A stretch of 15,555 nucleotides of DNA, taken from the NCBI GenBank assembly GCA_036556985.1, contig DATBIK010000115.1, positions 1-15,555 on the forward strand, in the 5' to 3' direction. The position numbers were made by a program, and so were the translations under genes. This document shows positions 6,759 to 14,276 of this stretch, in pieces; position 1 is the stretch's first letter, and each line of letters begins with the position of its first letter. Source of the DNA: JAPSGM01 sp036556985 (GTDB lineage Bacteria > Chloroflexota > Limnocylindria > QHBO01). The notes under the pieces are model-generated. The model had not been told where the DNA came from, searched no databases, and saw only the letters and a program-made list of their open reading frames with translations.

Positions 6759-7534
6759 AGGATCTGCTCCCGATCGAAGGCCCACGAGCCGACGACGAGG
6801 GCGATACCGATGAGCCCGGCGACGACGAGGTCGCCGATGAGGACCTGCTTCATCGTGAACGTCGCCTGGCCCCCGAAGAACTGCGCCACCGCGATGACGA
6901 TGATGGGGATGACCACGAAGCCGCCGATCTGCTGTGCCGTGCGCGGGTCGCCCACCCGGCTGCTGACGACGATGCCCATCAGCACGCTGAACAGGCAGAT
7001 CATCGGGACCAGCGTCACCATCGCCACGCGCCACACGTCGATGAAGATGAACGTCGTCAACCGCGGATCGGCGATGGCTCCGTTCACGAACCCGTAGGCG
7101 ACGTAGACGACCCACGTGGCGGTGACCGCCGGGATGGCGGCGGCGAGCGCCTTGCCGGCGAGCAGTTCCGGGACCTCGAGCGGGGTCGCGAGCTGCGGCT
7201 CGAGGGAGCGTCCCACCTTTTCGCCGATGACCGACTGGGTCGCGATCGCCATCGGCACCATGGCCGGGATGATGAGGAAGTAGGCCATGAAGTTCGACAC
7301 GATGAAGCCCTGGATGGCGAGCTTCTCGGGCACGCCGGGGAAGTTCTCCAGGTAGTCGCGGATGGTCCCGATCTGGTCGGTGTTCAGCTCGCTGTGCTCA
7401 ATGAACGCGACGAGTCCGGTGGGGATGGCCGCGAAGATGACGGCCGGAAAGACGACCGCACCGATCAGGAGCCGATTGCTGAGCAGGTCGCGCCATTCCT
7501 TGACGAACACGGCCCACACGTACGCCAGCCTCAT
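6743..7534 (-). CDS. ABC-2 type transporter permease
   Basis: This 263-residue inner membrane protein has six hydrophobic segments, at about 22-45, 77-103, 125-150, 168-193, 203-220 and 229-252. Between the second and third sits EKVGRSLEPQLATPLEVPEL (105-124), the cytoplasmic coupling stretch typical of ABC-2 permeases (compare 'EKxxGTLExLLATPL'). A sizeable loop at about 46-76 should be outside. The start overlaps the stop of the ATPase gene (7531-7534, ATGA), so the two are translated together. The system resembles NatAB-like or drug and antibiotic exporters; the cargo is unknown. One permease gene with one ATPase gene implies a homodimeric membrane part. Confidence 0.9.
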   Translation of the reverse strand: MRLAYVWAVFVKEWRDLLSNRLLIGAVVFPAVIFAAIPTGLVAFIEHSELNTDQIGTIRDYLENFPGVPEKLAIQGFIVSNFMAYFLIIPAMVPMAIATQSVIGEKVGRSLEPQLATPLEVPELLAGKALAAAIPAVTATWVVYVAYGFVNGAIADPRLTTFIFIDVWRVAMVTLVPMICLFSVLMGIVVSSRVGDPRTAQQIGGFVVIPIIVIAVAQFFGGQATFTMKQVLIGDLVVAGLIGIALVVGSWAFDREQILGRLT

Positions 7535-8505
7535 GCCGCCTCCCCCTCCCCTCGGGCAGATGCCGGCGTGTCGCGCTCCCCCGCCTCGCCGACCAGGTCG
7601 AGGTACACCTCCTCGAGCGTGGCCGATTCCTCTCGCACGCCGCTGACCCGCGCGCCGGCGCCGACCAGGGCGGCGACGAGGTCCGGCGTCTCGCGCGACG
7701 GCTCGGCGAGCTCCACGAGCAGCGCGCGGTCGCCCTCACGTGACTGAGCGCCGAGCACGTACGGCAGCGTGGCGAGGAGATCGACGAACGAGTCCGGCCC
7801 GCGGGCGCCGTTCAGGTCCACCCGCACCGTGCCGTGCCGTCCGTGGCGCCGCAGGCCAGCGGGCGTGTCGAGCCGCAGGAGTGTGCCGCGCATGATCCCG
7901 ATCCGGTCGGACAGCCGCTCCGCCTCGTCGAGGTTGTGCGTGCAGACCACGATCGAGCGGCCGAGCTCGCGGAGCGTGGCGACGAAGTCGCGGACCGTCT
8001 TGGCAGCCGACGGATCGAGGCCGCTCGTCGGCTCGTCGAGGTAGATGACCTCCGGCTCGTGGAGCAGGGCCCGGGCGATGGCGATCTTCTGGCGCATTCC
8101 CTTGCTGAAGCCGCCGACCCGGCGGTCGCCGTGCTCACTCATGCCGACGACGCCGAGGTATCGGTCCACCGCGGCGCGCAGAGCGCCCCCGGTCAGGCCG
8201 TACAGCCGGCCGTAGTAGGCGAGGTTCTGGCGCGCGGTGAGCTTGTCGTGAAGCCCCGGGGACTCGGTGAGGATGCCGGTCAGGGCCCGGATGCGCTGCG
8301 ATCCCTCGCCGAGCGCGTGGCCGTTCACGCTGGCCGAGCCGGCCGTGGGCCGGATGAGGCCCGCCAGCATGCGCACCGTGGTCGTCTTGCCTGCGCCGTT
8401 CGGGCCGAGCAGGCCGAAGATCTCGCCGTCGGCCACCTCGAACGAGAGGTCGTGCACGGCGACGAGCTGCCCGAAGTCGCGGCGCAGTCCCTCGACGACG
8501 ATCAC
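7531..8505 (-). CDS. ABC-2 type transporter ATPase
   Basis: This 324-residue cytoplasmic ATPase has Walker A GPNGAGKT at 34-41, the signature-like FSKGMRQK at 133-140, Walker B VIYLDEP at 153-159, the D-loop SGLD at 161-164 and the H-loop His190. Where classical ABC proteins have the Q-loop, this one reads GILTESPGL, with Glu81 in place of Gln; this is common in the CcmA/NatA-type exporter family. After about residue 220 comes a C-terminal extension of about 100 residues, including EESATLEEVYLDL, which is typical of these ATPases. The start is GTG at 8505, with GAGGAG six bases upstream. It drives the overlapping permease gene; direction (export) and cargo are inferred from the family only. 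Confidence 0.93.
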   Translation of the reverse strand: MIVVEGLRRDFGQLVAVHDLSFEVADGEIFGLLGPNGAGKTTTVRMLAGLIRPTAGSASVNGHALGEGSQRIRALTGILTESPGLHDKLTARQNLAYYGRLYGLTGGALRAAVDRYLGVVGMSEHGDRRVGGFSKGMRQKIAIARALLHEPEVIYLDEPTSGLDPSAAKTVRDFVATLRELGRSIVVCTHNLDEAERLSDRIGIMRGTLLRLDTPAGLRRHGRHGTVRVDLNGARGPDSFVDLLATLPYVLGAQSREGDRALLVELAEPSRETPDLVAALVGAGARVSGVREESATLEEVYLDLVGEAGERDTPASARGEGEAA

Positions 8506-8553
8506 GGGCGGCTCCTCGGCTCCCTCCTCCGGCCCGGCGGGCCGCGGAGGCAG

Positions 8554-8593
8554 ATGCTACCGCCCGGGTGGCAGCCGCACGAGCCGGTACCAT
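8554..8593. promoter_or_regulatory. Divergent promoter region, two -10-like elements
   Basis: In the 94-base gap between the ABC-2 ATPase and the Nudix gene, plus-strand TACCAT (8588-8593) lies six bases before the Nudix ATG. Minus-strand TAGCAT (plus 8559-8554) faces the ABC-2 ATPase. Both fit TAnnnT. No convincing -35 hexamer is visible for either. The plus-strand spacing would place the transcription start at or next to the ATG, matching the lack of a ribosome binding site. A short GGCCC/GGGCC stem sits at 8531-8543. Confidence 0.35.
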
Positions 8594-8599
8594 CGGCCC

Positions 8600-9136
8600 A
8601 TGCACGAGGAACGCACGACCGGCACGCGCCGCGTGTACGACGGCGCGCTCATCAGCGTACGGGTGGACGAGGTGCGGCTGGGCAGCGGTCGCGAGGCGAC
8701 GCGCGAGGTCGTGGAGCATCCGGGGGCGGTCGGCATCCTGGCCTGGGACGGGACGCGCCTGGCACTCGTCCGACAGTGGCGGCACCCCGCCGGCAGGCCG
8801 CTGCTCGAGATCCCCGCCGGCACGCTCGACCCCGGTGAAGAGCCCATCGCCACCGCGCGTCGCGAGCTGGCCGAGGAGTGTGGCGTTGCCGCCGCCGGCT
8901 GGGAGGAGGGGCCCGCCTTCTTCACCGCGCCCGGCTTCTGCACCGAGCGGCTGACCCTGTTCCTGGCCACCCACCTGCGGCCCGCCTCGGTGGAGGCTCC
9001 GGAGGACGAGGAGCTCGAGCTGTCGTGGGCGACGCTCGACGAGGCCCTGGCCGCACTCGACCGCGGCGAGATCGCCGACGCGAAGACCGTCGCCGGCGTC
9101 CTCTGGCTGGCGCGCCGCCTGGGTGACGGCGGCTGA
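8600..9136 (+). CDS. Nudix hydrolase, ADP-ribose pyrophosphatase-like
   Basis: This 178-residue cytoplasmic enzyme contains a complete Nudix box at residues 74-96, running from GTLDPGEEP to RELAEECGV, with every position of Gx5Ex7REUxEExGU filled. The glutamates bind the catalytic metal. Downstream, PGFCTERLTLFLA (111-123) matches the 'SPGF..E' loop of NudF-type ADP-ribose/ADP-sugar pyrophosphatases, which split ADP-ribose to AMP and ribose-5-phosphate. The start at 8600 is the first Met that gives a family-like N-terminus (VYDGALISVRVDEV). There is no Shine-Dalgarno sequence, but TACCAT six bases upstream suggests a leaderless mRNA. Topoisomerase IB follows 40 bases later. Substrate preference (ADP-ribose, ADP-glucose or another) is not decidable by sight. 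Confidence 0.92.
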   Translation: MHEERTTGTRRVYDGALISVRVDEVRLGSGREATREVVEHPGAVGILAWDGTRLALVRQWRHPAGRPLLEIPAGTLDPGEEPIATARRELAEECGVAAAGWEEGPAFFTAPGFCTERLTLFLATHLRPASVEAPEDEELELSWATLDEALAALDRGEIADAKTVAGVLWLARRLGDGG

Positions 9137-9176
9137 GGGCACCACCCGGCACGCCGCTTGCGATACGGCCGCGGCG

Positions 9177-10274
9177 ATGACAACGAACGGCAACGGCGCG
9201 ATCGACCCGGAGGTGACCGCCGAGGAGGCGGGCCTCCGCTACGTGAACGACGGCATGCCCGGCATCAGCCGAAGGCGGGCCGGCAGGGGCTTCAGCTACC
9301 GGGGACCGGACGGCCACCGCATCACCGATCGCCGCGTGCTGGCCCGCATCCGCAGCCTGGCCGTGCCACCGGCCTGGACCGACGTCTGGATCTGCCCCAT
9401 CGCTCGCGGCCACCTGCAGGCCACCGGGCGCGATGCGCGTGGACGCAAGCAGTACCGATATCACCCACGCTGGCGCGCGGTGCGCGACGAGGCGAAGTAC
9501 GAGCGCATGATCGCCTTCGGCCAGGCCCTGCCGCGCATCCGCCGACGGGTCGAGGCCGACCTCGGGCTGCCCGGCCTGCCGCGCGAGCGCGTGCTCGCCG
9601 CCGTGGTGCGGCTGCTCGAGAAGACCCGCGTACGGGTCGGCAACGAGGAGTACGCCCGAGAGAACCGATCGTTCGGGCTCACCACGCTCCGAGGCCGCCA
9701 CGCGGAAGTCGGCAGCACCCGGATCCGCTTCCGGTTCCGCGGCAAGGGCGGCAAGGAGCAGGAAGTGGAGCTCAGCGACCGGCGACTGGCGCGCATCGTG
9801 GCGCGCTGCCAGGAGTTGCCCGGCCAGGCGCTGTTCACGTACCTGGGCGACGACGGCGAGCCGCGCACCGTCGACTCCGCCGATGTCAACGACTACCTGC
9901 GCGAGATCAGCGGCGAGGAGTTCACCGCCAAGGATTTCCGGACCTGGGCCGGGACGGTGCTCGCCGCCTGGGCGCTCGCCGAGCTTCAGGAGTTCGACTC
10001 CGAGGCGCAGGCCAAGAAGAACGTGGTCCGCGCGGTGGAGGCCGTGGCCGAACGGCTCGGCAACACGCCGGCGGTCTCGCGCTCGTCCTACGTCCACCCG
10101 ACGGTCATCGACGCGTACCTCGACGGCGACGTGGTGCGCGGCGCGCGCAAGAAGGCCGAAGAGGAGCTCAGCGAATCGCTGGACGACCTGAGCGCCGAGG
10201 AGGCCGCCGTCCTGGCCCTCCTGCGCACGCGCCTTGCCGAGGAGGAGGCACGCAGCCGCCGCCGCGCGGGGTGA
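9177..10274 (+). CDS. DNA topoisomerase IB (poxvirus/Deinococcus type)
   Basis: This 365-residue enzyme relaxes supercoils by nicking one DNA strand through a 3'-phosphotyrosine. An N-terminal clamp domain (about 18-105) is followed by the catalytic domain. The active-site set is Arg153 (in RVRVGNEEY), Lys190 (FRGKGGK), Arg255 (AKDFRTWAG), Asn296 (LGNTPAV) and nucleophile Tyr305 (SRSSYVHP). The spacings 37, 65, 41 and 9 equal those between the catalytic residues of the Deinococcus radiodurans enzyme as I recall them (R137, K174, R239, N280, Y289). A charged, helical tail ends the protein. The start is uncertain: ATG 9177 lacks a clear ribosome binding site, and a GTG at 9123 would add 18 residues of low-complexity sequence and overlap the Nudix stop. 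I prefer 9177. The function call is firm. Confidence 0.93.
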   Translation: MTTNGNGAIDPEVTAEEAGLRYVNDGMPGISRRRAGRGFSYRGPDGHRITDRRVLARIRSLAVPPAWTDVWICPIARGHLQATGRDARGRKQYRYHPRWRAVRDEAKYERMIAFGQALPRIRRRVEADLGLPGLPRERVLAAVVRLLEKTRVRVGNEEYARENRSFGLTTLRGRHAEVGSTRIRFRFRGKGGKEQEVELSDRRLARIVARCQELPGQALFTYLGDDGEPRTVDSADVNDYLREISGEEFTAKDFRTWAGTVLAAWALAELQEFDSEAQAKKNVVRAVEAVAERLGNTPAVSRSSYVHPTVIDAYLDGDVVRGARKKAEEELSESLDDLSAEEAAVLALLRTRLAEEEARSRRRAG

Positions 10275-10289
10275 GCGGGTGCAGGATGA

Positions 10290-10661
10290 TCAGGCGGCGT
10301 GCAGGAATCGGCGCAGCGCGCGCCGGTAGTCCGGGTTGTCCGGCTTCAGGAAGACGGCCATGCGCAGGTGCCGCTCGGCCTGCCGGCCGTCGCCGAGCCG
10401 GGCGCGGGAGAGACCCAGCCCGAAGTGGGCGTAGTCGTCGAGCGGGTAGTCGTCGACGATCTGCTGGAAGCGCGCCGCCGCCTCGGCGTGGGCTCCCTGG
10501 TTGAAGTAGGCGCGACCCAGCGCCTCGAGGATCGAGGCCTTTCCGGGCTCCAGGGCGAGGCAGCGCTCGAGCACGACCGCGGCCGCCCCGGGATGATGCT
10601 CGGCCAGCAGCCGTGACCCGCGGCGGAACAGCTCGTAGGCCCCCTCGTGCTCCCCGCCCAT
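10290..10661 (-). CDS. Small tetratricopeptide-repeat protein
   Basis: This 123-residue soluble protein is built almost wholly of about three TPR units: roughly residues 5-38 (ending CLALEPG), 42-75 (ALGRAYFNQGAHAEAAARF) and 76-109 (HFGLGLSRARLGDGRQAERH). Such repeats form a helical scaffold for protein contacts; no catalytic motif is present. The frame stays open to 10871, but the part beyond 10661 overlaps the phosphoribosyltransferase gene and looks like an out-of-frame Arg/Ser shadow. The ATG at 10661, four bases after the upstream stop, is therefore chosen. No separate ribosome binding site is visible, so coupling to the upstream gene is likely. It is the last gene of the minus-strand unit and converges on topoisomerase IB, with 15 bases between the stops. 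Confidence 0.82.
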   Translation of the reverse strand: MGGEHEGAYELFRRGSRLLAEHHPGAAAVVLERCLALEPGKASILEALGRAYFNQGAHAEAAARFQQIVDDYPLDDYAHFGLGLSRARLGDGRQAERHLRMAVFLKPDNPDYRRALRRFLHAA

Positions 10662-10665
10662 CGGT

Positions 10666-11709
10666 TCAGTCGCTCGCGTCGAGGTCGATGCGCTGGAGGC
10701 GCGGGTTGTCGGTCCGGCCCGGGATGCGGCCGCGCTTGGCGATCGGCCGTCCGTCGATCTCCTTGAGGTCGCCGGTGAAGTCGATCGGGCTGGCGTCGCT
10801 GATGGCGGAGCCGACGGCGAACGAGTCGACCGGGGCGCCCGCCTCCTTGAAGTAGGTGATGCGTTCGGCATCGAGCCCGCCGGAAACCACGATCTTCACG
10901 TGAGGGTGCCCTGCAAGATCCAGGCGAGCGCGGACCTCCTTCACGAGGTCGGCGGTCACCCGGCCCCGCTCGGACGGCGTGTCGAGCCGTACGCCCCACA
11001 GCCGCTCGCCGAGGGCGTCGGCCACCCGGACCGATTCCTCCGCCTCGTCCTTGAACGTGTCGACGAGCGCGATACGGGGCACGTCCGGATCGATGTGCCG
11101 GTCGAAGGCCTCGAGCGCGCGGACCGTGTCGCCGAAGATGAGGATGAGCGCGTGCGGCATGGTGCCGGTCGGCGCCAGGCCCGCCAGCCGCGCCCCGGCC
11201 GGGGTGGATGCGCCGATGCAGCCGCCCACCACGCTGGCGTAGTCCATCTGGTCCGCCACCGAAGGATGGACGTGCCGCGCGCCGAAGCCGATAACCGGGA
11301 CCGGGTCGGCCAGGTCCACGATCCGGCGCGCCGCGGTCGCCCAGCCGGTCGATTGCGAGAGGATGCCGAGCAGTGCCGTCTCGTACAGGCCGAAGGACTG
11401 GTAACGGGCGGTGATGCGCATGACGACTTCCTTGCGGCTCACCCGGTCTCCGTCACGGAGCGATTCCACGACCGGATCGGGATCCAGGCGCCGACCGTTG
11501 CCGAGGATCTCGCGCAGGTAGGCGAGCGCCTCCTCCGCGCCGCACAGGACCGCGTCCTCGCGCGGGAAGATCTCCATCACGACCACCGGGTCGAGCTGCT
11601 CGGCGGCCAGGATGCTCCGCGTGCGCTCGAAGTACACGTCGGCGGTGTCCCCGGACAGCACGTCCCCGGCCGTCTGGAATCGCGGGCGCTCGGCGCGCAC
11701 GTCGGTCAT
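10666..11709 (-). CDS. pncB: Nicotinate phosphoribosyltransferase
   Basis: This 347-residue enzyme joins nicotinate to PRPP, giving nicotinate mononucleotide, the entry step of the Preiss-Handler route to NAD. Recognisable parts are GDTADVYFERT (20-30), the active-site stretch GFGARHVHP (141-149), GTMPHALIL (182-190), DTFKDEAEE (217-225), the sheet-end motif RLDTPSERG (241-249), VSGGLD (275-280) and the phosphate-binding SAISDASPIDFTGDLKEI (301-318). The length matches the short archaeal-type enzymes (as in Thermoplasma), not the roughly 400-residue E. coli type. The ATG overlaps the stop of the M1-like gene by ATGA (11709-11706), so it is co-translated with an apparently unrelated membrane protein. 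A quinolinate phosphoribosyltransferase is less likely given the GDTADVYF start and the C-terminal segment. Confidence 0.9.
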   Translation of the reverse strand: MTDVRAERPRFQTAGDVLSGDTADVYFERTRSILAAEQLDPVVVMEIFPREDAVLCGAEEALAYLREILGNGRRLDPDPVVESLRDGDRVSRKEVVMRITARYQSFGLYETALLGILSQSTGWATAARRIVDLADPVPVIGFGARHVHPSVADQMDYASVVGGCIGASTPAGARLAGLAPTGTMPHALILIFGDTVRALEAFDRHIDPDVPRIALVDTFKDEAEESVRVADALGERLWGVRLDTPSERGRVTADLVKEVRARLDLAGHPHVKIVVSGGLDAERITYFKEAGAPVDSFAVGSAISDASPIDFTGDLKEIDGRPIAKRGRIPGRTDNPRLQRIDLDASD

Positions 11710-13706
11710 GGCGCTGCAGTGTAGTCGCTGCCCGCACGCTCGCCGAGCGTGCGGGTTCGGCTGCGGCGCAGGAGGGCCCAGGCCAGGACGATGAGCGCGG
11801 CGCTGACGGCCACGGCGGCGCCGATCCGCACGAGGCCCTCGGTGCCGGCGTGCTCCAGGCGCAGCATCGCCTCCTCCACCCCGTCCGCAGCGCCACGCAG
11901 GTCGCCCTCGGCGAAGAGCGCGTTCGCGTCGCGCAGCAGGGCGTCCGGCTCCGGGCCGCCGAGGAGGCCGATCCGCTCGAGCATCCCGCGCTCGTCAGCC
12001 GATGCCGTGATCGCCTCGCGGTACGCGTCGACGATCGCCTGCTCCGCGTCGAGCTCGGCCCGCGCATCGGCGCTCCCGCCGCTGGTGCGGTATCGATCGC
12101 GCAGTCGCTGCGGCACCGTGAGCCCGGTCTCCGTTGCCGCGGCGTACATGCGATCACGATCGACGAGCCAGTCGAGTGTCTCGCTGATCCGCTCCTGGGC
12201 GCTCTCGAAGCGCCATGCGGCGAGGTCCACGACCACCGGATCGGGAGCACCCCAGCCGGCCGCGGCCTCGAGCAGCCGTGCGTGGGACTGGCGAGCGGCG
12301 GCACGGTCCTCGAGCAGCGCCACCGTCGCGTCGTCGTACACCCACTCCGCGAACAGCGTCGCCAGATCGGCGTCCGCCACAGCCTCGAGGTGATCGAGCA
12401 GTGCGCGCGAGTCGAGGGGCGGCCGCGTGGGTGACGGGGGCTGGCCGGTACCGTCATCGCTGACGGGGGCGTACGGACCGATCCCGGCCGCGATCCGGCT
12501 CCACGCCAGGCGGAGGGCGTCGGCGCCGACGGCGTCCACGATCTCCTCCGCCACCGCCCAGGAGGCGGCGTAGGCAAACGCGTCCTGCGCCCCGGTCGCC
12601 TCGCCGACGCCCCAGCTCACCAGCGGGAACCGATCGTCGGCGAGCGACTCTCGCCGCCGCTCCGGATCGAAGGGCAGCTCGATCCCTCCCCCGCCGAGCT
12701 CCGGCGCCGCACGAGCCGCCGCCCACGAGGCGAATCCCTCGGTGATCCAGCGATCCGCGACGAGCTCGGGACGCAGCCACACATGCCCGAGCTGGTGGAC
12801 GAGCGTGAACGGCGGCTGGTCGTAGCCGGCGAGCAGCCGGGTTCCCTCGGTGGCCGGCTCGCCGGCCAGGTCGGCCGAGGCGCTCACGCTCTCCTCGACG
12901 ACGAGCGGGCCTACCCCGGGGAACGGCAACCCGAGAGCGCCCTCGATGAGCGGCAGGGCGTCGGCGGCCAGGCGGAGCGTGCGATCGCCCCAGGCCGCGT
13001 CGTCCGCCCAGGCACGGACCTGGAGGTCGACCGTGCCGCCCGCGAGCGGGACGGCCCTCGTGACGACCTCGCGGCTGGCCTCGCCGGCGGCCACCACCTG
13101 GGCCACCCAGCGCGACGGGTTCTCGATCTGCCCGCTGTCGAGTGCCCATCCGGCCGCACTCCGCTCGGCGGCGAGGTCGTCACCGGCCACGCTGACCTCG
13201 TAGCTGCCGGGCAGGTTCACCGTCACCGACCCACTCGTGCCGAAGCTCCACGCCGGGAAGGCGACGAGCGATGGCCGCACCCGAGTGCCTGGCGCGGCCC
13301 CGTCCGGGATCCGGTACGAGAGGGTGAACGTGGCGCGCTCGCGGAACCGCACCGCGCTGCGCGGCCGGACCGATGCCTGCACATACCCGTCGCGGTCTGT
13401 CTCGGTCACCCGCAGCGCGCCGCGGCTGTCGCGCGCCGTGATCCGGGTGGCCCCCGGCTGGAGGGCGAGGTCGATGACCTCGAAGACGCTGAACTCTCCG
13501 GACGGGTTCGGCGTGGTGTTCCGGAAACGGACCCGGACGCTCACGGCGACCCGCTCGCGCTGCGGCTCGACCTCGTACGTCGCGTGCGTCTCCATGGTGT
13601 ACTCCGCGCCGTACGCCGGCGGGACGACGCCCGGCAGCAGGCCCACGAGGAGCCATGTCGCCACGATCGCCAGCCTGCCGATGGCCCTCCAGCGACGAGG
13701 GCTCAT
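11706..13706 (-). CDS. M1-peptidase-like membrane protein with altered zinc motif
   Basis: This 666-residue protein resembles gluzincin (M1) aminopeptidases but is probably not a normal peptidase. Residues 1-33 form a signal peptide. Residues about 35-235 are beta-rich, as in the M1 N-terminal domain. The zinc site reads HQLGH at 304-308 where HExxH is expected, so the catalytic Glu is Gln (codon CAG). The third ligand is probably Glu323 in WITEGFASWAA (320-330), 14 residues after the second His instead of the usual 18. A helical region follows. The late part (about 586-620) looks like a helical solenoid, and one membrane helix at about 626-647 precedes a short basic cytoplasmic tail. The bulk should lie outside the cell, anchored at its C-terminus. 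It overlaps both neighbours by ATGA. A binding or structural role, or weak activity, is inferred. Confidence 0.85.
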   Translation of the reverse strand: MSPRRWRAIGRLAIVATWLLVGLLPGVVPPAYGAEYTMETHATYEVEPQRERVAVSVRVRFRNTTPNPSGEFSVFEVIDLALQPGATRITARDSRGALRVTETDRDGYVQASVRPRSAVRFRERATFTLSYRIPDGAAPGTRVRPSLVAFPAWSFGTSGSVTVNLPGSYEVSVAGDDLAAERSAAGWALDSGQIENPSRWVAQVVAAGEASREVVTRAVPLAGGTVDLQVRAWADDAAWGDRTLRLAADALPLIEGALGLPFPGVGPLVVEESVSASADLAGEPATEGTRLLAGYDQPPFTLVHQLGHVWLRPELVADRWITEGFASWAAARAAPELGGGGIELPFDPERRRESLADDRFPLVSWGVGEATGAQDAFAYAASWAVAEEIVDAVGADALRLAWSRIAAGIGPYAPVSDDGTGQPPSPTRPPLDSRALLDHLEAVADADLATLFAEWVYDDATVALLEDRAAARQSHARLLEAAAGWGAPDPVVVDLAAWRFESAQERISETLDWLVDRDRMYAAATETGLTVPQRLRDRYRTSGGSADARAELDAEQAIVDAYREAITASADERGMLERIGLLGGPEPDALLRDANALFAEGDLRGAADGVEEAMLRLEHAGTEGLVRIGAAVAVSAALIVLAWALLRRSRTRTLGERAGSDYTAAP

Positions 13707-14224
13707 CGGGCAGTCCCCAGCAGGCGGGCCAGCAGGCTCCGGCGCGGGCGGCGCGGCGGCGGTGGCGACCAGGCCGGCATGCCGGCCTCGACATCGGCCC
13801 GGTACTCCTCGAGCAGGCGCGGGTTGCGCCCGATCCGGCCCTCCCAGTCGGGGAGGCGACCGTGGTCGGCAACCGCGTTCGCCGTCTCCTCCAGCAGCCG
13901 GTCCGCCACGACCACGACCCGGGCCAGCGCGCGGCCGAGCTCGTCGCGCGAGGCGGCGGCGGGAGGGATCTCGGTCATGAGCATCGGGCGGTCGTCATCG
14001 GTCATGGCGAACTTCACGAAGGGATAGTCGAACGAGGCGCGGAGCATGCGCAGGAAGGTGCGCTTCGGGATCTCCATCGCCTCGGGGCCATAGTATGCCC
14101 ACACCGACAGGCCGAGTCCGGTCACCCACGCCACGGTGGCGCGCAGGTCGAAGCGCCGTTCCCCGTCGAGCACGACGTCACGGCTGAACGCGGGGTCCGT
14201 CGCCTCGCCAGCCCCGCCCGCCAC
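13703..14224 (-). CDS. YbjN-domain-like protein, start uncertain
   Basis: From the GTG at 14224 this is a 173-residue protein. The core (about residues 25-115) matches the YbjN-like pattern: RATVAWVTGLGLSVWAYYG (28-46), then LRMLRASFDYPFVKFAMTDD (58-77), an acidic MLMTEIP strand, and a helix RDELGRALARVVVVADRLLEE. This fold resembles secretion-chaperone-like domains, and its biochemical role is unknown. The tail is Pro/Arg-rich and basic. In-frame coding-like sequence (LDHWLAELGLE) continues upstream of the GTG, with no ATG, GTG or TTG before a stop. A CTG at 14284, with GGTGA six bases before it, may be the true start, giving 193 residues and an eight-base overlap with glgC. The gene is firm, the N-terminus is not. 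Its stop overlaps the next start by ATGA. Confidence 0.72.
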   Translation of the reverse strand: MAGGAGEATDPAFSRDVVLDGERRFDLRATVAWVTGLGLSVWAYYGPEAMEIPKRTFLRMLRASFDYPFVKFAMTDDDRPMLMTEIPPAAASRDELGRALARVVVVADRLLEETANAVADHGRLPDWEGRIGRNPRLLEEYRADVEAGMPAWSPPPPRRPRRSLLARLLGTAR

Positions 14225-14276
14225 CTCGAGGCCGAGCTCCGCCAGCCAGTGGTCGAGCGGCGGTGGCGCGGCCGGC

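Noticed and set aside
7984..8110. Defective ABC-2 ATPase because of the FSKGMRQK signature
   Set aside because: This form is ordinary for NatA/CcmA-type exporter ATPases; Walker A, Walker B and the H-loop are intact.
8922..10097. Minus-strand open frame opposite topoisomerase IB
   Set aside because: The plus strand carries the full catalytic set; the antisense frame has no motif and biased composition.
10662..10871. N-terminal extension of the TPR protein
   Set aside because: The 70 added residues are Ser/Arg/Ala-rich and overlap the phosphoribosyltransferase C-terminus in another frame; they read as an out-of-frame shadow.
12783..14027. Plus-strand open frame opposite the M1-like gene
   Set aside because: This is a shadow frame of repetitive Arg/Gly composition; the minus strand has the signal peptide, zinc-site remnant and membrane helix.
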